A stretch of 42,356 bases of DNA from Bilamarchaeum sp050303335 (GCA_050303335.1 JBNLBN010000009.1:1-42356); one strand, 5' to 3'. Counted from the first letter of the stretch, positions 1 through 7,839 are shown. The notes: a model not told the origin generated them from the letters alone. A program made the numbers and translations.

Positions 1-234
1 CGGGAAATGCTGGGGTACTCATGGACTTTTCTAAGCGGTACAGTAAAAGACAACTAGCTTTAAATACGTTTTGGATGTCATAGCATGCGGAAGAATAATA
101 GTGGAAGCGTGATTTTTACGTCATAAAAATAAATAAAAAAATTATATTTATTTATAAAGTTAATTCTTTTGTAAAAAGTGTAAAGAAGAGGTTAGAATTC
201 TTCTATTCTGTAGTTTTTGTAATTTTTGTAATTT
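1..234. other. Intergenic region, A+T-rich, no supported gene
   Basis: Bases 1-57 are open in plus frame 1 and end at a TAG, so they could be the last 18 codons of a gene entering from the left; this is too short to identify. A TATA-like stretch lies at about 58-66. From about 115 to 234 the sequence is very A/T-rich with T runs, fitting transcription termination for the minus-strand SRAP gene that ends at 235. I see no RNA gene here. Confidence 0.5.
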
Positions 235-831
235 CTAAAAATCCAAAAGCGATTTTTTTGGACGGATGAGATCCGGATTATCCGCCCTGGAGGAGTTGAT
301 ATCCTTGCTTAGTTCGACGCAATCCAGCGGTCCTTTGTATGGCTTGAGAAGCCCCCTTTTTTCCAGGTAGCTGCTGTCACCAAGGATTACGGGCATCCTG
401 TCATGGACGGGCATCACATAAGAGCTTGCCTCAGTCGTAAGAAGTGCACAGCACCTCTTGCCCTCGTTTTCATTGTAGATGCCTGCAAATGCGAAAATGG
501 ATCCTGTGGTGAACCGGAACGGCCTCTTCTCCTTCCATTCATAGAAACCGTCTGCTAGCATCAGGCATCGCCTTTTGGAAAAGGAATCCCTGAACAGCAT
601 CAGTTTTTCAACTGATTCAGCCCTTGCATTGAAATGAGGCCTTCCCTCCCAGTCTGGTATTCCCCATCTTGCGGAATTTAGCTCTGTTGGAGAATCATTG
701 AAGACGACTGCGACTTCCTGCATCGGAGCTATGTTATACCTTGGAACAAGATCGAAATTGGACTTTACAACTCCGAATCTTTCCCGGATCTTCGAAAAAT
801 CAGGATTTGTCAATGAGTACCTAAGGCAGAT
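235..831 (-). CDS. SRAP-domain (HMCES/YedK family) abasic-site DNA-protein crosslink protein
   Basis: SRAP proteins bind abasic sites in single-stranded DNA and shield them by forming a thiazolidine crosslink through a cysteine that must be residue 2. Visible family motifs are ICLRYS at the N-terminus (normally MCGRY), PRYNIAP, NARAE, the Glu-containing GFYEWK and the His-containing MPVHDRMP. No ATG, GTG or TTG directly precedes the cysteine. The codon in that place is ATC at 829-831, with a GGTGG-like ribosome site just upstream, so I place the start there (198 aa). A GTG at 838-840 and a TTG at 847-849 are alternatives but would bury the catalytic cysteine unless the protein is trimmed. The gene overlaps the 3' end of the exchanger gene, so it is probably the last gene of the CorA/MscS/exchanger operon. 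The family call is firm and the start is inferred. Confidence 0.9.
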   Translation of the reverse strand: MCLRYSLTNPDFSKIRERFGVVKSNFDLVPRYNIAPMQEVAVVFNDSPTELNSARWGIPDWEGRPHFNARAESVEKLMLFRDSFSKRRCLMLADGFYEWKEKRPFRFTTGSIFAFAGIYNENEGKRCCALLTTEASSYVMPVHDRMPVILGDSSYLEKRGLLKPYKGPLDCVELSKDINSSRADNPDLIRPKKSLLDF

Positions 832-1813
832 TTTGACCACCAAGATCAATCATCCCAGTAGCTCCTCCCTGGAGCGCCGAGATGGATATTATGAAAAGCA
901 GGTAGGTGGCAAGCATTATGAGGCCGCCGTATCTTCCTATGCCCTTGTTGACTGCAGCAAGATAGAACAGGATGAAATTGGAGATCACGGCAAAAAGCAG
1001 CGCTGCCATGAATACAGGGATGTTAAGGAAGATTGGATTGATCACCGAGTTAATGCCGAGGACCAGCGTAAGGTTCGTCATGTTGGATCCGACTATGTTC
1101 CCGATCACCAGCCCGTAGTATTTTTTCCTGACCGCTGCAAGGGTCGTTCCGAGTTCTGGCATCGATGTGCCGATTGCTATGAGCGTGGACCCGATGAAGC
1201 TTTCAGCGATTCCCAGTTCAACTGAAAGGGCGATCGTTGAATCTACAACGAATCCTGATGCGATGATTACGATGACTATACCCAGGGCGAATAGCAGGAA
1301 CGAATGCACTGCCTTGCCCTTTGGAACTGACAGCTTGGGATGGGCATAGGGGGAATCCCTGTTCCTGAGTGTCCAGATGGCATAGATGCAGAACAGTATT
1401 ATCAGCACCAGCCCTTCATAGAAGTTCATTGCCCTGCTGAAAAGGGAGCTGCTGAATATTATATATACCGAGATCAGTGTTGTTATAAGAAGTATTATTC
1501 CGACCTGCTTGACTGCCTTTCCGCTGATCTTCATGCCGTAGAGGAACGATCCTATTCCAAGTATTATCAGTATGTTCGCGATATTCGATCCGAAGACATC
1601 TCCTGCAGATATGGCACCCTCGCCTGCGATTGCGGAATTGACCGCGATCGAGAGTTCCGGAAGGCTCGTTGCCACAGAAACAAGGAGAAAGCCCACTGCG
1701 AGCTGGTTGATCCTGAAATATCTTGAAAGTATTACTGCATTCTCGATGACTTGCTCTGCCGCCTTTGCAAGGAAAAAAATTGAAAGGACCAATACCCCGA
1801 GTTCGACAAGCAT
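821..1813 (-). CDS. Sodium/calcium exchanger family (CaCA, YrbG-like) membrane protein
   Basis: Cation:Ca2+ antiporter of 330 aa with about ten hydrophobic segments. Both inverted alpha-repeats are clear. The first has ATSLPE followed by GDVFGSNIANILIILG, and the second has GTSMPE followed by GNIVGSNMTNLTLVLG. The two S/T-x-P-E motifs form the ion-binding centre in this family. The length is normal for the short prokaryotic type. The start ATG lies 4 nt after the MscS stop codon, so the two genes are very likely co-transcribed. The exact cation specificity cannot be read from sequence. Confidence 0.93.
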   Translation of the reverse strand: MLVELGVLVLSIFFLAKAAEQVIENAVILSRYFRINQLAVGFLLVSVATSLPELSIAVNSAIAGEGAISAGDVFGSNIANILIILGIGSFLYGMKISGKAVKQVGIILLITTLISVYIIFSSSLFSRAMNFYEGLVLIILFCIYAIWTLRNRDSPYAHPKLSVPKGKAVHSFLLFALGIVIVIIASGFVVDSTIALSVELGIAESFIGSTLIAIGTSMPELGTTLAAVRKKYYGLVIGNIVGSNMTNLTLVLGINSVINPIFLNIPVFMAALLFAVISNFILFYLAAVNKGIGRYGGLIMLATYLLFIISISALQGGATGMIDLGGQNLP

Positions 1814-1817
1814 CCTA

Positions 1818-2744
1818 TCACTTCGGGAATTTCACTATGGATATCGTAGCAGAAGCGATCTCTATGTCCTTGGCCTTCTCTATCTGGCGAAGGAGAAGAT
1901 CACTGATATCCGACCGCAGGGCCCTTCTCTTCCGGACGAAAGTGACATACCTCACCGTAAGCTCGATCCAGTTGTCTGTCAGTTTGACAAAGACCTGGGG
2001 CTCGACCACCCTTCCCGTAAAATAGTATTTCTCCTGGATCTTGGCGATTTCCTTGTGCGCGATCTTTGAAACTTCCGCAGTCTCCTTCTTGGCAGTCTCC
2101 AGCATCAGCTTCTTGGCCTTCTGCCAGTTGCTTTCATAAGTGACCGGAATCTTTATCTCGTCCCAGATGAACTGGTTGTCCTTGTTGAAGTTGTGGATCT
2201 TTTCCGAAAGGACTATGCTGTTCGGGATCGATGTCAGACGCCCGGTTGCCTGGTCGCCTTCCACCCAGTTCTTGATTTCAAGCACCGTTGTGTAAAGGAT
2301 GTCGATATCGACAACATCGCCTTCCAGATTTCCCACCTGTATCCTCTCACCAACCCGGTATGGCTTTGAGACAAACAGGATTATGCCTCCTGCAAGGCTC
2401 TTGAAGAGGTCCTGCAGCGAGACCGCGATACCTGCTGCAACAAGGCCGTATGTGACAAGGAGCGCCTCCGGGCTCTCGACCCAGATTGCGACTGCTGTGA
2501 TGATCACTATAATGAGGTAGACGATAGAAAGGGCCTTCCTGAAGGAGTACCTGGACTTCGGCTCCGAAATCCTCGTAGATATGAATTCCTCGAAAAGGAT
2601 CTTGAAAATGAAGTAGATTCCGGCGAATGCAAGGAACGTGAGGTATCCGTTGTGAAGGTATATGAGGTCATATTCCACATTGAGTATGAAGAGCGCGATT
2701 GATATGAAGAGAAGGAGCAGGAATATGAAGATTTTTCCGATCAT
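1818..2744 (-). CDS. MscS-family mechanosensitive ion channel (short form)
   Basis: Small-conductance mechanosensitive channel homologue that would release solutes under hypo-osmotic stress. There are three or four N-terminal TM segments. The pore-lining helix is the small-residue-rich stretch beginning GLVAAGIAVSLQDLF, followed by the soluble beta domain (KPYRVGERIQVG, SIPNSIVLSEKIHNF). I chose the ATG at 2744 because it has a GAGGA ribosome site about 6 nt upstream and begins directly with the first TM helix; an ATG 14 codons earlier overlaps corA. The protein is 308 aa. It lies in a minus-strand operon after CorA and before the CaCA exchanger, an ion and osmotic homeostasis group. A second, longer MscS is at 14664. 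Confidence 0.92.
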   Translation of the reverse strand: MIGKIFIFLLLLFISIALFILNVEYDLIYLHNGYLTFLAFAGIYFIFKILFEEFISTRISEPKSRYSFRKALSIVYLIIVIITAVAIWVESPEALLVTYGLVAAGIAVSLQDLFKSLAGGIILFVSKPYRVGERIQVGNLEGDVVDIDILYTTVLEIKNWVEGDQATGRLTSIPNSIVLSEKIHNFNKDNQFIWDEIKIPVTYESNWQKAKKLMLETAKKETAEVSKIAHKEIAKIQEKYYFTGRVVEPQVFVKLTDNWIELTVRYVTFVRKRRALRSDISDLLLRQIEKAKDIEIASATISIVKFPK

Positions 2745-2776
2745 AGTTTTTCCTCGTCTTTTAGTGTTATAAATCT

Positions 2777-3745
2777 TTAGATCCACGCTTTCCTCCTGAA
2801 ATATATGAACATGGTGACGGCCATCGCGAGCATGAAGGCAAGCACGGCGAAATAGCCGAGCGGATGCTCCAGTTCAGGCATGAACTTGAAGTTCATCCCG
2901 TAAAGCCCTGTGATGAACGTCAGGGGGATGAATATGGTCGATATCACAGTAAGGACCTTCATCACCTCGTTCAGCTTGTTGCTGATGCTTGAGAGGTACA
3001 TGTCCACCATGCCGGAAACAAGGTCCCTGTATGTCTCAAGGGTATCTATTACCTGGATGGAATGGTCGTAGAGGTCGCGAAGGTATATTGTCGTCCCTTT
3101 TGATACAAGAGGCGATTTCTCCCTGCTCTCGCGGTCAAGCGCATTGACCACCTCGCGCATAGGCCATACCGAGCGGCGAAGTATTGTCATCTGCTTCTTG
3201 ATTTTCTGGATCTTGTGCAATGTGGAATAGCTTGGATTCGTTATGAGTTCGTCTTCTATCTTCCCGACCTTATCCCCGAGCTTTTCTAGGAGGACGAAAT
3301 AATGGTCCACGATTGAATCGAGTATGGAATACGCAAGGAAATCCGCCCCCATCCTCCTTACCTTGCCCTTGTCCTTTCGGATTCTCTCCCGGATGTTGTC
3401 GAATATGTCGCCCTTCTTCTCCTGGAAAGTTATGACGTAATTCTTCCCGAGGATTATGCTCACCTGTTCTGAAACCAGCTTGCTGTTGTAATCGAGCATC
3501 TGCACCACTATGTAGAGATAGGAATCATAGTCTTCCACCTTCGGCCTTTGGCTTGTATGGACGATGTCCTCTATCACCAGGGGATGGATGTTGAACTCGG
3601 ATGCAAGATGGTCCAGGGTCGCCTGGTCCTTGATGCTGTCGACATTGATCCAGGTGACGCTTTTGCTGTCTGTCCTCTTCAGGGAGACGGAATCAGGAGT
3701 CGTTTCCCTGAATTGCGAACTGCTATAGTCGAATACGGTCAGCAT
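2777..3745 (-). CDS. corA: CorA-family Mg2+/Co2+ transporter
   Basis: Pentameric divalent-cation channel of 322 aa. It has the standard architecture of a soluble alpha/beta N-terminal domain, a long helical stalk and two C-terminal TM helices. The signature YGMNF at the end of TM1 is intact and is followed by the acidic MPE loop. The second TM segment ends in a basic tail (YFRRKAWI), as is typical. It is the first gene of a minus-strand operon (corA, mscS, exchanger, SRAP). The promoter is the TATA element at 3794-3803, apparently shared with the divergent OB-fold gene. Confidence 0.95.
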   Translation of the reverse strand: MLTVFDYSSSQFRETTPDSVSLKRTDSKSVTWINVDSIKDQATLDHLASEFNIHPLVIEDIVHTSQRPKVEDYDSYLYIVVQMLDYNSKLVSEQVSIILGKNYVITFQEKKGDIFDNIRERIRKDKGKVRRMGADFLAYSILDSIVDHYFVLLEKLGDKVGKIEDELITNPSYSTLHKIQKIKKQMTILRRSVWPMREVVNALDRESREKSPLVSKGTTIYLRDLYDHSIQVIDTLETYRDLVSGMVDMYLSSISNKLNEVMKVLTVISTIFIPLTFITGLYGMNFKFMPELEHPLGYFAVLAFMLAMAVTMFIYFRRKAWI

Positions 3746-3793
3746 GGCATTATTACTCCCAAAAAGGATAAATATCCTCCCGATTTTCAGAAC

Positions 3794-3803
3794 ATTTATA
3801 AAT
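3794..3803. promoter_or_regulatory. Symmetrical TATA box between divergent corA and OB-fold genes
   Basis: ATTTATAAAT is a perfect palindrome placed about 50 nt from both start codons. Archaeal transcription starts about 25 nt past the TATA box, so this one element could serve transcripts in either direction, with orientation set by flanking BRE sequence. No other clear TATA element is seen between the two genes. Confidence 0.55.
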
Positions 3804-3852
3804 AATAGTACTTTAAGGTTATTAGTTAGGGGATGGACCTAAGAGGGTTAAA

Positions 3853-4137
3853 ATGAATGTAAGCGAATTGAAGCCAGGAACTGGCAATGTAAATTTGGAA
3901 GTGGAAGTTGTCTCAAAGGACAATGAACGTGAAATAAATAAGTACGGAAGAAAGTTGAAGGTCGCAAATTTCACTGTTAAGGATGATTCAGGAAGCATAG
4001 TGCTGGTGCTCTGGAACGAGCAGATAGAACAGTGCAATGTCGGATCAAAGATTAAGATTGAAAACGGCTATGTTAACGAATGGCAGGGTACGGCGCAGCT
4101 TACCCTCGGAAAGTTCGGTAAGCTCACCCAAGAATAA
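3853..4137 (+). CDS. OB-fold nucleic-acid-binding protein (RPA/SOSS-B-like)
   Basis: Single OB-fold of 94 aa. The pattern matches small RPA- or hSSB1-like proteins: an N-terminal ELKPGTGNVNLEVEVV strand pair, then VANFTVKDDSGSIVLVLWNE, then GSKIKIENGYVNEWQGTAQLTLGKFGKL. It most likely binds single-stranded DNA in repair or replication. The start ATG is preceded by GAGGG about 6 nt upstream. Its last 14 nt overlap, tail to tail, the pilin-like gene on the other strand. A role in RNA binding cannot be excluded. Confidence 0.85.
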   Translation: MNVSELKPGTGNVNLEVEVVSKDNEREINKYGRKLKVANFTVKDDSGSIVLVLWNEQIEQCNVGSKIKIENGYVNEWQGTAQLTLGKFGKLTQE

Positions 4138-4471
4138 TCCTTCCATTATTTTTTATTGTTGTTTTTCCAGCTACTTCTGCATCATCAATATCGCATGGCA
4201 CATCCAGTGCTATCGCGAAATCACCATGCCTGATCTCAAAATCGTCTACAATGAGTTCTGAACCCACGAACAGCTCACGGGAGTTTCCTGCCCCCAGGAT
4301 GCAGGTCTCCTCTATTGCAGACCTCAGCATGAGCGCATCAGCCTTGAAAGCATGCATCTCGTTGAGGTAGCCGGCCATCACGCTTATCCGCTCAAGAGAC
4401 GACAATGAGATCGTCAGTAAGACTAGAGACAATGCAAAAATAACAAGATATTCCAGTGTCAGCACATTCAT
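4124..4471 (-). CDS. Small secreted or membrane protein with pilin-like N-terminus
   Basis: 115 aa. One N-terminal hydrophobic segment starts almost at once (residues 7-27) and contains LEYL, which resembles archaeal class III signal peptides of type IV pilin-like proteins. The rest is a short soluble domain with acidic and beta-like stretches. It starts 35 nt after the PAC2-family gene and may be the last cistron of that operon. Assignment to a pilus is only suggested by the N-terminus; no prepilin peptidase gene is present here. Confidence 0.6.
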   Translation of the reverse strand: MNVLTLEYLVIFALSLVLLTISLSSLERISVMAGYLNEMHAFKADALMLRSAIEETCILGAGNSRELFVGSELIVDDFEIRHGDFAIALDVPCDIDDAEVAGKTTIKNNGRIILG

Positions 4472-4505
4472 CCCCCATCAGAATGGGGAAATGAAAAATA
4501 AAAGG

Positions 4506-5264
4506 CTATCTGATATAGGTTACGTTCCTGGTCTCGTTCTGGGCTTCCATGGTTTTTTCCACTTCTTCCTGGACCTTCTGGAGGATCTTCTGGTTCTCCT
4601 TGGCCCGCTCGTCGAGCTTCTTGATGTTTATCGGGATTCCCAGGTATTTGGAAAGGATTATCACCACCTGCTTGGCGGCTGCGGTGTCGATGTAGCTCCC
4701 GTGGGTCTCTCCCATGAGGCACATTCCGTCTAGCCCTTCCATCTTTGCAAAGACAGGAAGAAGGCCTGCTGCTCCGACAATAGATCCTTTCGCCTCGCCG
4801 ACCAGGACGCCGAGCTTGCGCAGCTTCGCCCGGATCTTCTCGCTGGTGGCATTTGCGAATATGTTCTTTTTATCGACAAGCTTTCCGGTGCTGTAGCCGC
4901 CGACAGTTATGATTTCGTTCACTCCGAGATCCTTTGCATAGTCTGTGATTATCCCTGCGACCTCATACTGGCCCGGAGAGCTCATGGCCTGGATATCTCC
5001 CACCAGTATGACAAGGTCCCTCTTCTTCCCCTTGTAGAGATAGAAGCTGTTCTTTATTATCCGGAGGCCCCCCCTCTTGGTCATGAAGACCTGGTGGGGG
5101 AAATGCGGCGAAATAAGGTTCGCGAATTTCTCGGCGCGTAGTTCGTCGACAAGATATCGTCCGACTACCTGTCCGATAAGCCCAATTCCGGGCAATCCCG
5201 TAACAAGCACGGGGTTCTTCAGCTTGTTTACATCCTTAATTTCGATAATGGTGGTTTCTTTCAT
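4506..5264 (-). CDS. PAC2-family proteasome assembly chaperone homologue
   Basis: 252 aa. Family hallmarks are PVLVTGLPGIGLIGQVVGRYL near the N-terminus, LVILVGDIQAMSSPGQYEVAG, EIITVGGYSTG, and GAAGLLPVFAKMEGLDGMCLMGETHG. Archaeal relatives (PbaA/PbaB type) bind proteasome alpha subunits or act as ATP-independent chaperones. The C-terminus is a predicted coiled coil (about residues 210-245). The start codon overlaps the Nop10 stop as ATGA (5261-5264), so translation is coupled. The gene order Nop10 then PAC2 is common in archaea. Confidence 0.92.
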   Translation of the reverse strand: MKETTIIEIKDVNKLKNPVLVTGLPGIGLIGQVVGRYLVDELRAEKFANLISPHFPHQVFMTKRGGLRIIKNSFYLYKGKKRDLVILVGDIQAMSSPGQYEVAGIITDYAKDLGVNEIITVGGYSTGKLVDKKNIFANATSEKIRAKLRKLGVLVGEAKGSIVGAAGLLPVFAKMEGLDGMCLMGETHGSYIDTAAAKQVVIILSKYLGIPINIKKLDERAKENQKILQKVQEEVEKTMEAQNETRNVTYIR

Positions 5265-5398
5265 TTTTCCATCCTCCGCAAGCGTGCATATTTATCATTA
5301 GGGTTGAATTTGACTGGATGAGCGCTGACCGTGCCAGTGCAATGCTTGTCAGAAAGAGTATACTTTCCGCATGAAGAACAGACACGCATTTTCATCAT
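5261..5398 (-). CDS. nop10: Nop10 (H/ACA RNP subunit), short, with degenerate zinc site
   Basis: Nop10 is the small subunit of H/ACA ribonucleoproteins that guide rRNA pseudouridylation. The ORF encodes 45 aa from the first of three nearby ATGs. It keeps the first zinc knuckle (VCSSC), GKYTLSD and the conserved TVSAHPVKFNPNDKYARLRR block. The usual second C-x-x-C is missing: only one cysteine (KHCTG) remains, so the metal site is probably lost or altered. It begins one nucleotide after the eIF2-alpha stop and overlaps the PAC2 start by 4 nt. It is easily missed because of its size. Position and motif make the call secure. Confidence 0.93.
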   Translation of the reverse strand: MMKMRVCSSCGKYTLSDKHCTGTVSAHPVKFNPNDKYARLRRMEK

Positions 5399-5399
5399 G

Positions 5400-6155
5400 T
5401 TATCTTCGCTCTGAGGCAAATTCACAATTGTTCTTCTCTGCGAAGTCTTTTATATCTTGCAATATCGAGGCCACCTTCTTCTCGCCGGTCTTGTAGTCGG
5501 GAGCAGTAAGGGAGATCTTGTACTTCGGGGCGCCCAGATAGGTGATTGTGCAGTCATTTGCAAGCGCCAGGGTCTTCTTTATTGTTTCAACTCCGTCACC
5601 GGAATAGCAGACCACCGAAAAGACGCGGTCCACTGTCACTATGGGCTTCTTGATGCTCTTTTTTGCAATCTCGACAATATGGACCTTGAGGGCCTTTGGA
5701 AGGTCCAGCTTATCAAGCCCTTCCTCTGATTCAAGGCTCACTTCCCTGAACAATGAGTATACGTCATCGAAATGCTCTTCGATTACCTTCTTGGCATCCT
5801 CGTAATTGAGCTTCAGTTTCGAGTTCTTCAGGGCAAATTCGAGGAGCTTCTTTCCCTTCTTCTCGTTCTGGACGCTTTCCAGCTTCCATTTCCTCTCGGC
5901 ATCGTTTACCCTTTTTATGGAAATATCGACCTGGTTCTTGGACTTATCGACATGGTGCACTTTTACGACGTGCCTCTGTCCCTCTGATATGAATTCGTGG
6001 ATGTTCTTTATCCACCTTGGAGCGACTTCAGATATGTGCAGGAATGCCTCTGCATCCTTGTATTCGGCCATCGAGCAGAAAGCCCCGTATGGCATGATCT
6101 TCTTGATCGTTGCAATGACTAGTTCCCCTTCATCTGGAAGCTGAATCAGAATCAC
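5400..6155 (-). CDS. eif2a: Translation initiation factor aIF2 subunit alpha
   Basis: 251 aa. The N-terminal S1 domain is plain (PDEGELVIATIKKIMPYGAF ... AEAFLHISEVAPRWIKNIHEF ... VVKVHHVDKSKNQVDISIKRV). It is followed by a helical middle domain and the C-terminal alpha/beta domain that contacts the gamma subunit. It helps deliver initiator tRNA to the small ribosomal subunit. The start is a GTG whose last two bases and following A form the S27e stop (GTGA at 6152-6155). The S27e, eIF2-alpha, Nop10 order is a classic archaeal cluster. Confidence 0.96.
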   Translation of the reverse strand: MILIQLPDEGELVIATIKKIMPYGAFCSMAEYKDAEAFLHISEVAPRWIKNIHEFISEGQRHVVKVHHVDKSKNQVDISIKRVNDAERKWKLESVQNEKKGKKLLEFALKNSKLKLNYEDAKKVIEEHFDDVYSLFREVSLESEEGLDKLDLPKALKVHIVEIAKKSIKKPIVTVDRVFSVVCYSGDGVETIKKTLALANDCTITYLGAPKYKISLTAPDYKTGEKKVASILQDIKDFAEKNNCEFASERR

Positions 6156-6316
6156 CCAAGCTCCTGGAGGATTTTGGCATGAATTATTGCTTCTCCGCCG
6201 GTGGGGTGGGCGATGATCTCGTTCTCGTCATGGGGATTCCTTACGATCTGCGTCGCGTGGCTGAATACCACGACCTCATGTCCGGTTTTTGTCTCTACAA
6301 GATAGAATTTTGACAT
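6152..6316 (-). CDS. rps27e: Ribosomal protein S27e lacking all zinc-ligand cysteines
   Basis: 54 aa. Family-specific blocks are clear: EVVVFSHATQIV, then IIAHPTGGEAIIHAKILQELG. Standard S27e has two C-x-x-C knuckles between and before these blocks. Here the positions read ETKTGH and VRNPHDENE, with no cysteine in the whole protein. The fold must be stable without zinc, or the protein has changed role. The start was chosen at the ATG with GGTGA 5 nt upstream; upstream in-frame codons belong to L44e in another frame. Flanked by L44e and eIF2-alpha as in other archaea. Confidence 0.92.
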   Translation of the reverse strand: MSKFYLVETKTGHEVVVFSHATQIVRNPHDENEIIAHPTGGEAIIHAKILQELG

Positions 6317-6324
6317 ATGTTCAC

Positions 6325-6606
6325 CTAATTCTTCATTTCGATCTTCTTGGTTGTTCTTCCTCCGACAACCCTTTCGTGTTTCTTCTTGCAGTCGTTGCAA
6401 GTGAGCATCAGTTTCTGCCTCTTCCCCTGCTTCTTTACGGTCTTTTCACCGGCCCTCTTGCTGCCGTGCCCCATAAGGGATCTCTCGTGCGCCCTGTTAC
6501 CCTTTGCGAGCGTTCTTGGTCTTCCCTTGCTTGCGGGCTTGGCCTTGTGAGCTACATGTTTCTTGCAGCTTGGACAATATGTGTTAACCTCTTTTGGAAA
6601 TTTCAT
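6325..6606 (-). CDS. rpl44e: Ribosomal protein L44e
   Basis: 93 aa. It starts MKFPKEVNTYCPSCKKHVAHK and ends with a second zinc knuckle (TCNDCKKKHERV), so both C-x-x-C pairs are present, unlike S27e next door. It is strongly basic, as expected for a large-subunit protein at the E site. The ATG at 6606 overlaps the GINS stop as ATGA, with a GGTGA ribosome site upstream. The TAG stop lies 8 nt before the S27e start. Confidence 0.96.
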   Translation of the reverse strand: MKFPKEVNTYCPSCKKHVAHKAKPASKGRPRTLAKGNRAHERSLMGHGSKRAGEKTVKKQGKRQKLMLTCNDCKKKHERVVGGRTTKKIEMKN

Positions 6607-7106
6607 TTTTTCACCATTTCTGCCATTCCTGATTTCAACAACCACTGGGCCTCTGACGCTGGAAGCGATTCGATCTCGCCTTCCCTGAAAGGCCCGTAAA
6701 CAGTATCGTCAATACCTCTGTATTTTTCAACATCCTTGATGATTCTTACCCTCTGGGCATCGTCATTATCCCAGACGGTTTTGATACTATCCCTTGATTT
6801 CTTAATAATCGAGGTGAGTTCTTTTAAAAGTTCCCTTTCTTCCTTCGTGAGTCCGCTTCCCTCGGATTCCCCCCGGACAGACATGAGGACTATCTTCTCC
6901 TCCCTCTTGTTCGCTATGGCCTCGACGATCTTCCTTATGTTCTCGTATTCCTTGATCGATATCAGGGACTTCTTTGTTATCGCCTCGTCCTTCTTGCGGA
7001 CGAGCATCTCGGAGATGATCACGTAGAAATCTTCCGGAAGATTGACTATCTCTGAGGATTCCATTTCCCTTCGCTGGATATCTCTAAGATCAGAATAGTT
7101 CAACAT
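6603..7106 (-). CDS. GINS complex subunit (Gins51/GINS15 type)
   Basis: 167 aa. GINS associates with MCM helicase and the GAN/Cdc45 nuclease at replication forks. The N-terminal helical A domain contains VNLPEDFYVIISEMLV and a long helix. The C-terminal small beta domain is VYGPFREGEIESLPASEAQWLLKSG. The A-then-B domain order is that of Gins51. It sits upstream of L44e and S27e, a common archaeal arrangement. The RecJ-like gene at 30718 could encode its partner nuclease. Confidence 0.88.
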   Translation of the reverse strand: MLNYSDLRDIQRREMESSEIVNLPEDFYVIISEMLVRKKDEAITKKSLISIKEYENIRKIVEAIANKREEKIVLMSVRGESEGSGLTKEERELLKELTSIIKKSRDSIKTVWDNDDAQRVRIIKDVEKYRGIDDTVYGPFREGEIESLPASEAQWLLKSGMAEMVKK

Positions 7107-7140
7107 GCCTCTCCCACAACCATTTTATCCGATTGGCTTT

Positions 7141-7809
7141 TTATTCCTTCTTTCTTTTTTTCCTTGGCTTCTTTTTTATCTTGTTGACGTCCTTTTCCTT
7201 GGTCTTCGACTTCTTGAGGATCCCTTCTATCTGTCCATCGTCCTTTGAGAACGCCTCTTCCTTCTCCTTCATGGTGCTCTCATTCATGGTCTTTGCCTTC
7301 TCAAAAGGCGTGTGTTCCCTTTCAAGCGCGATGATCTCAGGCTCCTTCCTCTTTTTCAGTCCCAGCCTTATGAGTATTGATGATATGATCCTCGAGAGGA
7401 GGCCCTCTGATCCGTCTTCCTTTATTGGAGACATGATCCTCGATCCTCCGCCCATCGGCCCTCCGCCCACCATCCCCCATTTGCTCTGCTCGTCGTTGAG
7501 GCAGGTGATGCAGAGCCTTCGCCCGTTCCAGGTATAGAGCCTGTCGATTTCCCTGCCGCACCTTGCGCATCTCTCGTTGTAGGTGTATCTTCTCATGCGG
7601 TAATTGTCGGCGTCCTTTGCATCCATCAGGCAGTTCGGACATATCCACTGGCCCTTGTACTGCTGCAGTTCCGACATAGGAAGATACATCCTGCATTTCC
7701 AGCACTGCTTGTTCAATCCGTAGAATATGCATGAAGAACAATAAGACTGGCCGTCCACCCCATACTCCATCTCGCCTCTTTGTCCGCATCTGGAGCATGT
7801 TCCACTCAT
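7141..7809 (-). CDS. Triple zinc-finger protein with lysine-rich tail, function unknown
   Basis: 222 aa. Three consecutive treble-clef or LIM-like zinc fingers occupy residues 1-110: CSRC...CSSC, CWKC...CPNC and CARC...CITC. A Gly/Met-rich linker follows (GGGPMGGGS), then a hydrophobic helix (about residues 133-150). The tail is very lysine-rich and probably disordered. Such proteins often bind RNA, the ribosome or other proteins, but I recognise no family. It heads the operon leading to GINS and the ribosomal genes, with a TATA box (7831-7838) about 25 nt before the ATG, so the transcript is likely leaderless. A zinc-dependent regulatory role is possible but unproven. Confidence 0.75.
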   Translation of the reverse strand: MSGTCSRCGQRGEMEYGVDGQSYCSSCIFYGLNKQCWKCRMYLPMSELQQYKGQWICPNCLMDAKDADNYRMRRYTYNERCARCGREIDRLYTWNGRRLCITCLNDEQSKWGMVGGGPMGGGSRIMSPIKEDGSEGLLSRIISSILIRLGLKKRKEPEIIALEREHTPFEKAKTMNESTMKEKEEAFSKDDGQIEGILKKSKTKEKDVNKIKKKPRKKRKKE

Positions 7810-7830
7810 AAAATCTAATCGGGGATGACC

Positions 7831-7838
7831 TATATAAA
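7831..7838 (-). promoter_or_regulatory. TATA box for the zinc-finger/GINS/ribosomal operon
   Basis: TTTATATA on the minus strand, centred about 25 nt before the ATG at 7809. This spacing predicts that transcription starts at or next to the start codon (leaderless mRNA). Confidence 0.7.
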
Positions 7839-7839
7839 G

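Noticed and set aside
84..125. A 13-codon reading frame (ATG at 84) after a TATA-like sequence.
   Set aside because: Too short and without any conserved pattern to support as a gene.
698..2069. Plus-strand open frames opposite the SRAP, exchanger and MscS genes.
   Set aside because: The minus-strand genes have clear family motifs; the plus-strand frames have none and lack promoters.
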